Source of the DNA: Sapria himalayana
Taxonomy: Eukaryota > Streptophyta > Magnoliopsida > Malpighiales > Rafflesiaceae
Length of the DNA: 64,000 nt
NCBI GenBank assembly: GCA_029783825.1
Contig: JAREIK010002254.1
Span: 2,073,660-2,137,659 of the forward strand
Reading direction: 5' to 3'
In this document: piece by piece, positions 26,970-39,100 of the stretch
Layout of the letters: each line of letters begins with the position of its first letter
How positions within the stretch are numbered: the stretch's first letter is position 1
Position numbers and translations under genes: made by a program
Notes under the pieces: generated by a model
The model's database searches: none
What the model was told of the DNA's origin: nothing
Seen by the model: the letters and a program-made list of their open reading frames with translations, nothing else

Positions 26970-28790
26970 TCCAACCTAGTTTCATAATCATTATGCTGCG
27001 ATGGTTCTGGTCCACACGGTGAGATGTCGGGTACTGGGCTAGAGCTGTCTGCTATTGGTAGTCCTGATGTAGTTATTGTAGGTGTTGCTATAAGTGATGG
27101 AGTAGATGTATTAGCTGGAGCATTATGCCGAACAATCCAAGATAGATCATCATGGTTGAACTATAGTCTTCCTTCTTAAAACTTCTTTGTAAGCCAGTCA
27201 AAACGCATACGCGACTCATCCCTATCATCCTCATGGTCGATCATGTGTCGCTCGATACCGTCAAACTGATATTGTATCTCATTATGCATCCCATCCTAAA
27301 ATTCCTCCATCTTCGAGAACAACTTCGAAACTGGTCCTAAAAATTCAGCTTCATAGTCTGGTCATCTATGTGAGTAGAATAATGATGTCGATGAACTGAT
27401 GTCATAGACGGGCATCTTCTCATTGCCATCAATAGCCGCATACCAAATCTAATTCATATCAACTGGTGGAGCTCATGAATGACAACTACTTATTGCACCA
27501 TCACATGAACCTTTAGCAGATTGAGAATACGCTTGAGTCGTGGAAGCTAATATTTACTCATATCTCACCTAATAAAAATGTACGAAAAGTATTTCAATTT
27601 ATATTCAAACAAAAAAAAGTTAATTTTTTTAATGAAACTTACATTAGTTGCACGAGATCTCTAATCAATGAAAGTCTGATCATCATGAGCCTTCGTGTGC
27701 ATGTATCTGAATAAGTGAGGATCACTAGGCTTCTTACCCTCCTTGCTTGTCTATAATTACCCACAAAACAAATGTTAATTCTATTCAAAAAACAATTTTT
27801 TATGAGAAATGAAATTTAGGCATAATTGAACATATTTCACAAAGAAATAAACATAAAAAGTATAAATTAGATATAATATCAATGCTCATTCATGCACACG
27901 CATCGAGTGAGATCCACAAGTGTGTGTAGACATACCACTACCCACCCCAACTCGCTCTAAGTGACGATTGCCGCTTTATTTATAATACCTCTTCCTATAA
28001 TCCGTATCTTCCCATCTGCTCCGACACTTCTTGAAAACATGGTTCGGGACACTCGAATCTTTTTCTTTCTTCTTCAATATTTTATCATTTATATCATACA
28101 CACTATCTTTATACCAACTGGTAGCATGCTTGTAGAACACACTTTTGACTGCCTCCTTTGGCCATGTCCACCTATAAACTTTTTGCAATTATAAATAAAC
28201 AATTTTTAATCAATGATCAAAAGAATAAATAAAAGATGTAAAAATTTTTAGGTTGTAATATTTACCTTAAATTCTCTCCATATCATCAATTGGTCTCTAT
28301 CTGTGAGTGACTTCCTAAATAAACAATAATGTGCATTAGGTTTAAAGGACTTCCTAAAAATTGTCTTCAAAATTTTAGAAATAGAACCAGACAGCTCTAA
28401 CTTCGTCTTGTAACCAAAAAATTATTAGTAAGTAAGAAATAAAATAATAAATTGATAAATCATTTGCTAAGTTTTATATCTTATGGATTATCAATTGTAA
28501 CATCAAACTAAGCAATAAGGAGACTCTCATCTATATAGTGCTCTGGGGAAGACTCTGCAACATCTCCATCTTATCCCTCCCATGTCTCTTTATCATTCAT
28601 CAAAATCTCAGGACCATTATGTGGATCAGTCACCAGATGTTGCTACTGTGGTACATTCACAACCTTCTCTATCTACTGTGAAGTCTCATCTACCCATGAT
28701 CCTCTACAAGTTTCAGGCATACCTGAGGCCGTGCTGCCTTTACCATAACTCATACGACCTTGCAACATGATGTCTCTGCCTCCTCCACAT
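26970..28790 (-). pseudogene. TNPA-like / Ptta-type En/Spm protein (Transposase_24 family), broken
   Basis: Minus-strand exons can be followed with plausible introns. First, at about 28500-28785: MLQGRMSYGKGSTASGMPE onward, with TAG stops where CAG is expected. Next, at 28270-28420: KLELSGSISKILKTIFRKS and LTDRDQLMIWREFK, ending at a GTAAAT donor. Then, at 27900-28190: KVYRWTWPKEAVKSVFYKHA, VFKKCRSRWEDTDYRKRYYK, stop, THTCGSHSMRVHE. Then, at 27640-27760: PSDPHLFRYMHTKAHDDQTF and RSRATN at a GTAAGT donor. The last exon (26970-27570) holds MPVYDISSSTSLFYSH and a C-terminal region with several stops. The W...W...KR, HTGGS-like and HT...FVD.R signatures are those of PF03004. Family members bind subterminal repeats. 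Multiple stops make this a pseudogene. Confidence 0.8.
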
Positions 28791-28849
28791 GTCATATCTG
28801 TAATAAATACATAAGGCAGTAAAATAAACAAAAATGATTAACAATTAAA

Positions 28850-29165
28850 ACAAAAATGATTACTGACACTCGTGTTGAACTTGAACACCTCTGGTGGACT
28901 TGGTTCTCACCATAGTATATCCAAACATTGTAATCAACCACAAAATCATTTCTATACAAATGTATCTTCACAATATCAATATTTAAAAACTTTTTATTCT
29001 GACATTTAAGTAAAGTACAAGGACACCATATATCTGTACCATCATTCACACACTCAGGATGTCTCAGAGCAAACTCAAAAAATTCATCAACTTTATTCCC
29101 CCATTCATTACAAAACATTTCATTCACTATTCTACCCTTTTACGTCCATTCACTATCATCTTTCG
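28850..29165 (-). pseudogene. TNP2 N-terminal exon: transposase-associated domain (Transpos_assoc)
   Basis: The minus strand reads EWT, stop, KGRIVNEMFCNEWGNKVDEF, FEFALRHPECV, IWCPCTLLKCQN, VKIHLYRNDFVVDYNVWIYY, GENQVH. This is the zinc-binding Transpos_assoc domain (PF13963) that opens CACTA TNP2 proteins. The landmarks are REWMY (Tyr codon replaced by TAA), the CPC..C core, the VK.HL helix and the WI.HGE end (here WIYYGE). An insertion of one residue (CPCTLLKCQN) widens the cysteine spacing. The exon is followed, in transcript sense, directly by the TNPA-like gene rather than by Transposase_21, so the transposase core was deleted. Confidence 0.85.
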
Positions 29166-29214
29166 TAACTAGTTAAAAAACCATTTTATTTAACAAATGT
29201 GATTGTCTCTAATT

Positions 29215-31500
29215 ATGGTTATATATAATTATATAAACATTTATTTAGATATACAAATATATATATATAGTTATACACATATAGTTTAAAAATTGTTGTA
29301 TGTTGTTATACATGTAATTATAAATATAGTTATATGTGGTTATACATATAGTTACACAATTAGATAAACATATATTTATACATGTAGGTTTATATATTTA
29401 TTCATTTAATTTTATATATTTATACATATAATAATGTATAGGTATAGATATAGTAAAATACTTTTTTATATACTACTATATACAAGTATATATTAAATAT
29501 AAGCTATAAATTTAATATTTAAATATAATTATGCATAAAAATTTTAAAGTTATACACATAGTAAGATACAATTATTTATAGTTATATATTATTTTACATA
29601 TAATATATATAGTTATAAATAGTTATATATAATTAAACATATAGTTATATATAGATATATTCATACAATTAGTTATTTGTTGTTATACATAAATATAAAC
29701 AGCGTTATAAAAAAATATTTTGCTTTAATTATATTAATACATATATGTATATATAGTTACCGATATAGTTATATATTATTTTATAGACATTTATTTATTT
29801 ATAAAAATATTTATATATAGTTATACACATATAGTTTAACATAATGTTGTATGTTTTATACATGTAATTATAAATATAGTTACATGTGGTTATACATGTA
29901 GTTACACATATAGTTAAACATATATTTATACATGTAGGTTTATATATTTGTTCATTTAATTTTATATATCATATAGTTATGTATAGGTATAAATATAGTA
30001 AAATACTTTTTTTATATACTAATATATACAAATATATATTAAATATAAGTTGTAAAGTATATATTTAAATATTATTATGTATAAAGCTTTTATAGTTATA
30101 CATATAGTAAGATACAATTATTTATAGTTATATTTATTATTCATATAATATATATAGTTATAAATAGTTATATATAATTAAATATATAGTTAATTAGTTA
30201 TATATAGATATATTCATACAAGTTGTTATAAGTAGTTATACATAAAAATAAACAACGTTATAAAAAAATATTTTGCTTTAATTATATTAATACATATATG
30301 TATATAGTTTCAAATATAGTTATATAAATTATATAGATATTTTATTTAGTTTTATAAATATTTATATATAGTTATACACATGCAGTTTAACATAATATTG
30401 TATGTTGTTATACATGTAATTATAACTATAGTTACATGTTGTTATACATATAGTTACACATATAGTTAAACACATATTTATACATTAGTTTTATATATTT
30501 GTTCATTTAATTTTATATATCTATACATATAGTCATGTATAGGTATAGATTTAGTAAAATACTTTTTTATATACTAATATATACAAATATATATTAAATA
30601 TAAGTTGTAAAGTATATATTTAAATATTATTATGTATAAAGCTTTTATAGTTATACATATAGTAAGATACAATTATTTATAGGTATATTTATTATTCATA
30701 TAATATATATAGTTATAAATAGTTATATATAATTAAATATATAGTTAATTAGTTATATATAGATATATTCATACAAGTTGTTATAAGTAGTTATACATAA
30801 AAATAAACAACGTTATAAAAAAATATTTTGCTTTAATTATATTAATACATATATGTATATATAGTTTCAAATATAGTTATATAAATTATATAGATATTTT
30901 ATTTAGTTTTATAAATATTTATATATAGTTATACACATGCAGTTTAACATAATATTGTATGTTGTTATACATGTAATTATAACTATAGTTACATGTTGTT
31001 ATACATATAGTTACACATATAGTTAAACACATATTTATACATTAGTTTTATATATTTGTTCATTTAATTTTATATATCTATACATATAGTCATGTATAGG
31101 TATAGATTTAGTAAAATACTTTTTTATATACTAATATATACTAATATATACAAATATATATTAAATATAAGTTGTAAAGTATATATTTAAATATTTTTAT
31201 GTATACAGCTTTTATAGTTATACATATAGTAAGATACAATTATTTATAGTTATATATTATTATTCATATAATATATATAGTTATAATTAGTTATATATAA
31301 TTAAACAAATAGTTATATATAGATATATTTATATAAGTAATGATAAGTAGTTATACATAAATATATACAACGTTATAAACAAATATTTTAATTTAATTAT
31401 ATGAATACATATTTGTGTATATAGTTACAAATATAGTTATATTTAATTATATAGAGTGTTGCATATTTATACAAATATTTATATATAGTTATACACATAT
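29215..31500. repeat. AT-rich internal tandem repeat, about 555-bp units, element C
   Basis: A landmark (TAAATATTATTATG and variants, then AGTTATACATATAGTAAGAT) occurs at 29520, 30066, 30621 and 31188, giving spacings of 546, 555 and 567 bp. The units starting at 30066 and 30621 are nearly identical over their whole length, so the last duplication is recent; the outer copies are diverged. Each unit contains TAGTTACACATATAG and TTTATACATGTAGGT-like words. Related single or double units lie in elements A and B. No coding capacity. Confidence 0.9.
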
Positions 31501-32799
31501 AGTTATAAATATGTATGTAGTTAAAGATATAATAATAATTAACAATTCTATAGGTATACATTTAATAAAATATAATTATATATAGTTATATATAAGTATA
31601 CATATAGTATATTTTTTTAGAAATATAGTTATATAGAATTATAATTATCGTTATACATTATTATATAGTTACACATTAGTATTTAAAGTTATAAATATAG
31701 TTATAAAAATAGTTTTCATTATTATAAATATAGTTATAAATACTTTTATATAAAATGGCATATGATTATATAATTAACCACGTGTATCTATATAATATTT
31801 GTGAATAAATTATTATTATAAATGTTACTTAAATATTATTATATTTATATGTAACACTTTTATAAATAATATATAGTATATATATCACATTTATATAAAC
31901 ATTATAAATATTCTATATTTATATAAAAAATAATATGTAATATAAATATTTACAAAATTTTATAATCATTTAATATTACATAATTTTTATATAAAAAAAT
32001 ATATAAATTGGTAGTTTAATGTAAATTTTGTATAGATATTTTTAAACATTAATACATATGTATAAATATTTATATATAACATTATATGATTATATAAACA
32101 TATCAATGTGTATTTATAATGTAATATGTTTATATATATTAAAGTATAGACATTTATACATAATATCAAACGATTATATAAATTAATAAAAGTTTATACA
32201 TATTGTTATAGACATTTAAGATTAACATTAAATAAAAGTTTGATTTAACATAAATCATTATATATATTAAAGTATAGTTTTATACATAATGTCATATGAT
32301 TATATAAATATAAACCAATAACATTAAGATTATGCAGATGCAAAGATCATGTAAATGAAATTAAAATCACTAAAACACTAAAAATCTAAACTGTATATGA
32401 ACAAATTTTAAAAAATGTAAAATTATAGTTATATTAATTGTGTTGAGTCAAAATCATGTTAGATTAAATGAAATTGAAGCAAAAATTAAGAAATTAGGAG
32501 GAGAAGATAAAGAAAAACGAAATTTTAGTCTATATATAATTAAGAAATTAAGAAACCTATTACCTGAATATGCTTAAAAAACGAAATTTCAATTGTCTAT
32601 ATATAATTAGAGAAATAGAGATGTGTATAATCAAATTGAAGGAGAAAAATAAAGAAAAACTTACCTGAATTTAGAAGAAATATCAAATTTTTTTATTTCG
32701 TGCCTACATCAACTATGATTCGAAAAAACGACGGAGTTTTGATGATTTTATGTTTTAATGACTCGGCAAATAATTTTCAAATCAACCAATAAAAACAAT
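31501..32799. other. AT-rich 5' part of element C, possible untranslated exon
   Basis: Mostly unique AT-rich sequence. On the minus strand the words AATTCAGGTAAGT (near 32663-32675) and a similar ATTCAGGTAAT (near 32561-32571) look like splice donors. They would suit a non-coding first exon of the element's transcript between the terminal repeats and the coding exons. A duplicated word CTATATATAATTA.GA lies beside them. This is inference; no coding sequence is visible. Confidence 0.35.
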
Positions 32800-33631
32800 G
32801 AATTACTTACCAAAATTATTGTTGGTTAATGGTCGCTGAGAAAAAATCTATAAGTATTTGGAAGTCCACTTTACCAACTAATTTTAATGATAATATATTT
32901 TTGGACGTTAAATAGTCAGTAATTTGTTGGCAATTTCGATTCGCTATTTCCATCCTAATTTAGTGACCAATTTCCAACTAAAAATATTTGGTCGGTAGGT
33001 ATGGAAGATGTTCGGTCATGAAATGGTCAGTAATTACCGACCTATATATTCAATCGGTAATTACGACCTTATAAATATATTGAATAACCATTGTACCGAC
33101 CATTTTTAATGGTTAGATATTTTTGGTCGTTAAATGGTCGGTAATCTTACGGAAATATTTTTCGCTAATTCCCTCATGATTTATATACCATATTCTAAAC
33201 CAAATATATTTTGTCCGTAATACATGGTCCGTAGTTGGTCAGGAATTTAGTCAAAAATATTTTTCTCCGATGCACCTCTATTGATCTCTAATTTGCTCGT
33301 GAATTAGTTAGTAATTACCGACCTATATATTTGATCGATAAATAGTGGGTAAGTACGAAGGTATAAATAATTTAAAAAAACACTATACCAACCAATTATA
33401 ATGATAGGTCGTTAAAAGGTCAGTAATATATTTGATAACCAATCTATAGATCGATTTCTGACCAAAAAGATTTAGTCGGTAATATTATCGATCTTTGGTC
33501 AGAAATTAAGTCGGAAAATTTTTTGTTTCAATACTATTTTTTGGTCGCTAACTGGTCATGTTTTGGAAAGTAATTACTAACCAAATTTTTTGGTTATTAT
33601 TTAGTCGGTATTATTGTAATTTTTAGTACTG
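32800..33631. repeat. Element C right subterminal repeats and terminal inverted repeat
   Basis: Dense copies of GGTCGGTAATTACCGACC-like half-sites (for example 33026-33065 and 33135-33150) running to the terminal TTTTTAGTACTG. They match the left-end motif of element C in inverted orientation. Confidence 0.85.
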
Positions 33632-34014
33632 ATCTATATAAATTTTCCTATCTATCTGTCTATCTATTTTTCTATCAATAAATCAATATAATTGTCTATC
33701 TATATGTATATCTACCTATCATTTTATCTATATCTCTATCTTTCTATCTATATATCTATCTCTTTATTTTTATTTCTCTATCTATTTGTCTATCAATCAA
33801 TTTGTCTACCTATTTATTTATCTATTTGTCTATTTATATGTCTAACTATCAATCTATCTATATGACAATCTATCTATCTATCTATTTGTCTATCTATCTA
33901 TCTCTCTATCTGTATCTATATCTTTCTATCAATCTTATTAGTCTATGTATCTTTCTATCCATCTGCTTTACTTTCTATCTATATATCACGTAGTCAATCT
34001 AGTTGTCTATCTAT

Positions 34015-34049
<35 letters not shown>

Positions 34050-34639
34050 TATCTGTCTATTTATCTGTCTATTAATCTATCAATCCATGTATCAATCTAT
34101 CTTTTTGTTTGCATATCTATCTCTCTATTTATCTAGCTGTCTATCTATCTATCTATCTATCTATCTAGCTTTCTATCTATATTTTTGTCTATCTATCTAT
34201 CTATTGATCTATCTATCTATCTATTTATCTATCTATCTGTCTATATATCTATCAAATAATCAATTTATCTATTTGTCATTGTATTTGTCTATATATCGAT
34301 CTATCTATATATCTATATATATATATATATCAATATGTTTTTCTATCTCTATTTTTCTATCTATCTATCAATCGGTATTTCTATTTTTCTATCTATATGT
34401 ATATCTATCAATCAATCTATCTATTTTTCAATCTATCTATTAATCAGTCTCAATTTATTTATAAATCTATCTTTCAATTTATATATCAATCTTTCTATAA
34501 ATATGTTTATAAATCTGTCTATCAATCTGTATATCACCTTGTCTATATATCTATCTATCGATCTATCTGTCTGTCTATCTTTATGTCTATCTATATATCG
34601 ATCTATCTATCATTGTATCTTTCAATCTATCTATATATC
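33632..34639 (+). repeat. TCTA tetranucleotide array, block 3
   Basis: About 1 kb of the same plus-strand TCTA/TCAA/TTTG lattice between element C and the LINE, including a (TA)n run near 34016-34046. Its last bases form the left copy of the LINE target-site duplication. Confidence 0.95.
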
Positions 34640-34656
34640 AATGTAAGTATCTATTT
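34640..34656. repeat. LINE target-site duplication, left copy
   Basis: AATGTAAGTATCTATTT, repeated exactly at 41405-41421. The first A or two are ambiguous because they may belong to the element's A-tail at the right end. Confidence 0.9.
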
Positions 34657-34777
34657 AGTCCTCTCTTTTTCATACATAAGAAGTCAAAAAATTGTGACAC
34701 GAGGGTTTGCTGTCGAAAGCTCGAGAAGTGCGATTTTGATGCGATTTTGGTGCGATTGGAGCTCAAGTTGAGCAAAA
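34657..34777 (+). other. LINE 5' untranslated region
   Basis: About 120 bp of mixed sequence with short direct repeats (GTGCGATTTTGATGCGATTTT, GGTGCGATT) before the ORF1 ATG at 34778. L1-type elements carry their promoter internally in this leader; no individual promoter motif can be picked out here. Confidence 0.6.
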
Positions 34778-36198
34778 ATGGATGATTCGGATCATCTGTT
34801 TAATAAAAAATCACTTAGTTCAATTTCCAAGGGTACCGCGATTCTGTTCCCGAGCTTTGACGCTAAGGAGGAGTCTCCTGCCGTGTTATTTACCGAAGAT
34901 GAGTTTCAAAAGCTTGCGGAACCTTTCAAGCTTACATTAATCGGGAAGTTCTCCCATGGTAAGCCGAGTTATGAAGAAATTTATACGTTTATCTCTTCAC
35001 TGAAGCTACGGCAAGTTGTGAAAATAGCCATATACGATGGGAAGCACGTCATTTTTCAACTCAAGGATGAAGATGACTTCCTGAGGTTATGGATTAAAGG
35101 GCAGTGGAGCGTGGCTGGATACCCCATGCGCATCCTCAAATGGTCGCCCGATTTCTCACCATCCGTGGAGCCTGCAAATGCCCTAGGTTTGGTTCACACT
35201 ACCTAAGCTCCCATTACATTTATTTAGCAAACATTTTCTGCATTCTATAGCATTATGCGTGGGTAAACCATGGCTGATTGATGAGGCCACGGCTTATATG
35301 ACAAGACCAAGTGCAGCTAGAATCCTCATTCGAGGTTAACTGCAAGAAATCCCCCCCGAACAAAATATGGGTTGGCAAAGATTTAGAGCAGGGTTTTTGG
35401 CAGAATATAGTTCCAGAAAACATGCCATTTTATTGTTTGAATTGTCTTAAAATGGGTCATGCAGAAGGAGGCTTGTATGCTAACAAACATGAGGAAAAAC
35501 AAGGCGAAGGAATGGGTAAGGAAAGACGAAAGGAAGGACGAGGTAGAGGAGAGCCGAGAGGGAGGAAAAAAGCCAGAATAGGAGGCCAAAGAGGGAGAAC
35601 GGGAAAATAAGAAATAATTTGTCGAGGTGAGAAAAAGTGAAAAATAGAAAGAAATGATAGAGATGAGTTGAGGGATAGAGAAGAGCTAGGAAGAGAGGAA
35701 GGAAGTATAGAGCTGAGAGATAATAACAATATGGAGGAGATCAGAAAATGGCTGGAAAAAATACCAAGGGAGGTGGAAGGAGTAGAAAGGCTAGGGAGGG
35801 AAAAATCAATCTTTAAAAGGAAAAAAAATCAGTTATTAAAACATATAAATCTGCATGATTGGGATGAGGATGACTTGCTTTCTGAAGAGGAAATAGAAGC
35901 TAAAAGCTGGCCACTGTCCAGCAACACTGATGAAGAAAACAATTTAGTTCTGAAAGCACCAAAGGATGATCTATTGTTTAAAAAACAGAAATTCAGACAT
36001 GCACCAAAAGACAGGAAAAAAGCCTTAGAAGAAATTATGGAATTAAATATGAGCTTGGAAAAGATAAATAAAATAAAGAAGGTAGAGCAAGCCCCGCCGA
36101 GTACTAGTAAAACTATAAGAAACATAAAGAAATATACTAACATGAAATATGAATCGAAATGTACTACTAGAGCGCAAGCCAAGTACACTTTATTATGA
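34778..36198 (+). pseudogene. LINE ORF1: RNA-binding gag-like protein (DUF4283), frameshifted
   Basis: ORF1 proteins coat LINE RNA and form the transposition particle. The frame from ATG 34778 gives the DUF4283 region, with FKLTLIGKFSHGKPSYEEIY, VVKIAIYDGKHVIFQLKDED and LWIKGQWSVAGYPMRILKWS. Near 35187 the sense shifts frame (VWFTLPKLPLHLFSK, CVGKPWLIDEATAY, RPSAARILIRG). It shifts again near 35330 to KIWVGKDLEQGFWQNIVPEN and the knuckle CLNCLKMGH, whose last Cys is not evident. A Lys/Arg/Glu/Gly-rich tract follows to 35610, then stops at about 35608 and 35640. An acidic/basic tail from 35668 runs to TGA 36196-36198. Whether the tail was once joined to the front half cannot be shown, but it overlaps ORF2 by ATGA. 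The start fits because it follows the leader and opens the conserved domain. Confidence 0.8.
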
Positions 36199-39100
36199 AT
36201 AGTTTATATTGGAATATAAGAGGAGTAGCGAACGCTCCTACAATAAATAGAATTAGAAATTTAATTAAAATACATAAACTAAAAGTAGTAATTTTAGCTG
36301 AACCGATGGTAACTATAGACCAGATAGAAAAATATAGGATGAGGATAGGCATGCAAAAGGCCTTCTCGAATCACAGTAGTAAATTATGGATCATGTGGAA
36401 TAGCCCCATAGACATTGAAATTTTATTAGAAAATGATCAAATAATAAACTTTAAAATGGCTAAGCATTCAAAGACTATTTTTTCAGCTGTTTACGCAAGT
36501 AACGCAAAAGAAAAAAGGAAAATGCTCTGGCATGAAATGGAAAAAATAGCACTCACGAAATCTCCATGGATTATAGGAGGAGATTTCAACACAATTAGAA
36601 ACCCATCGGAAAAGAAGGGAGGCAGGACACCAAACCCGGTAGCAATGACTCAATTCAATGAGGCTATTGCAAGTGCAAGTTTAATGGAGGTAGAATACCT
36701 AGGTACAAATTACACCTGGTGTAATAACTGGAAAAATAAGAAAATGATCTGGTCTAGACTTGATCGAGTGTTACTTAATACAAAATGGCTAGATGTTATG
36801 GGGGAAGTTAAAGTTCAGCATTTAAGCAGAACTTGTTCAGATCATAGCCCGCTCCTGGTAAGTCTTCGAAAAAAGAAGGTAAGCCAGAAGGCCTTCATAT
36901 ACCAAAATATGTGGGGCTTACACAATGATTTTGAATCTATAGTTAAAAACACATGGGAAAAACCGATACTGGGTAACCCCATCCAGAGATTGGGACAAAA
37001 ATTGAGAGCACTACGATCGGCTCTCAATAAATGGAACAAAGAAGTGTTTGGCAATGTGGCCAAGAAAATTCAAGAGGCGGAGCAGAAAGCCATAACAACA
37101 GAGAAAGAATATGAGAATATCCAAAACAAAACTACCAGAACAGAAGTTAATAAAGCTAAAGCTGAATTAAAGCTAAGAATGCATATGGAAGAAATTTACT
37201 GGAAATAGAGAGCGAAAGTTAAATGGTTGAAAGATGGAGATAAAAACACGAAATTTTTCTATACAATGGCAAAATTAAGTCGCAAAGATTAGGAATAAAA
37301 GGTCTTAAAAGAGCTAACGGAGAGTGGGTGGAAAAAGAGGAAGATATTAAAATTGAATTAGAAGAATTTTTTAAAAAGCACCTAAGCGGGATAAATACAA
37401 ATAGAAACTTTACACTAATGGAGAAAATTAAAAGAAAAGTCACACAAGAAGACAACAAAATATTAGCAGAATTTCCTACGGAAGAAGAATTGAAGAATGC
37501 AGTATTTAATGCAAATAAAGATAGTGCAGCATGACCAGACGGCTGGAATAACGAATTTTTCCAATGAAGCTGGAATATAATTAAAAAAGATGTTTTAGAA
37601 GCTATCAACTGGATATTCGCGGGTGCGGAAATCTCAAAAACATGGTCCAGCTCATACATAGTTTTGATACCTAAGAAAACAAATCCTCAAAAAGGAGAAG
37701 ATTACAGGCCAATTAGTCAATGTAATACCATATATAAAATATTAGCCAAATTGTTACAGAAAAGATTGAGCAAAATATTACCAAACATAATAGAGCCGGA
37801 ACAAGCAGGTTTTGTTAAAAATAGGCTGATAACTGAAAACATTAATTTAACATCGGAAATGATAAGAGATATAGGGACTAAGGTTAGAGGTCACAATGTA
37901 ATCATGAAACTGGATCTAGCTAAGGCATTTGATAAAGTAGAATGGAATATACTTTGCTATATAATGAGAAAAATGGGGTTTTCTGAATTTTGGATAGATA
38001 TTATTTATATATGTATATCTAGTGCTTGGATTAAATTTCTTATAAATGGCCAGGCAGGGGAAGAATTTAAACCAACCAGAGGTCTCAGGCAAGGGGACCC
38101 ATTGTCCCCCTCTTTGTTTAATATTTATTTAAATCTTTTTATAGTAAACTTAAAAGAGAAGGTTAGAAATGGCAACATCTTAGCCTACAGACAGCCCAAA
38201 GATACGCCATTAATATGCTGCTTGGCATACGCTGATGACATGATCATATTTACAAATGCCAGTAGCAAATCAATGGAAAACTTGATGGTGCTTATACAAA
38301 CACTAGAAGAAGAAACAGGCCAAAAGCTTAATAAGAATAAATGTCAATTTATGATAGCAGCTAAAGCACCAGAAAACATTGCTCACAAGATTAAAAGGGT
38401 CACAGGATTCGCACAGTGTACAGGAGCCTTAATGTATCTGGGATGTCCAATTTATGAAGGAAGAGTAAAGGAGGAATATTTTGCTTTTTTATTGGACAAG
38501 ATAAAGAATAAAATTGCCGGCTGGAAAGAAAACTTATTAAATATGGCAGGAAGAATTACACTAATTACCCATGTGCTACACAGTTCATTAATACATATTC
38601 TAATGACGGCACAACCTCCAAATATAATTATTAAAAAATTAGAAAGAGAAATGGCTAATTTTCTATGGGGTAAAAGAGAAGGGAAGAATAAGTTGCACTG
38701 GAAAAAATGAAGAGATTTATGTTACCCAAAAGAGGAGGGAGGATTAGGCTTGATCAGCCTAAAAGATATATCCAAAGCGTGGGCATGTAAGAATTGGTGG
38801 GGAATAAAAACAGATGAAAACATCTGGGTGGCATTCGTAAAAGCTAAATATGGGTTAGGAAACAATGCTTTTAAAAATATAAAAAAAGCGTCTAGAAGCT
38901 GGAAAATGATGCGCGAACAACAAAGCAGCGTGGAAAAGCATACAATACTAACGAAAAGTGGGTGGAAATGGACTTTAAATCCAAATGGAAACTTCACATT
39001 AAAAAGTGCCAAGGAGCTAGTACGAAGCAGAAAACCCTTACAATTGAAATTACTCTGGGAAAAAGATTTGCCTCAAAAAGTAAATATTTTATCGTGGAAA

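Larger units (their letters stand above)
26166..33631 (-). mobile_element. CACTA (En/Spm) element C, about 7.5 kb, decayed
   Basis: Left end CACTACTAAATTT; the right end reads, in reverse complement, CAGTACTAAAAATT, one change in the first eight bases. Array sequence abuts both ends, and the flanking trinucleotides ATT and ATC agree at two of three positions. Both ends carry many copies of a TACCGACC/GGTCGGTAA motif, different from the motif of elements A and B. Minus-strand coding remnants lie in the left half: a TNPA-like gene and a Transpos_assoc exon. The TNP2 core expected between such an exon and the TNPA-like gene is missing, so the element cannot supply its own transposase. Confidence 0.85.

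Noticed and set aside
27961..28194. 77-codon plus-strand ORF in element C
   Set aside because: Antisense shadow of the TNPA-like exon whose minus-strand translation carries the family motifs.
35457..36352. Minus-strand ORFs of 61-119 codons within LINE ORF1
   Set aside because: Shadows of the Lys/Glu-rich plus-strand ORF1; hydrophobic Ser/Leu/Phe composition is the expected complement.
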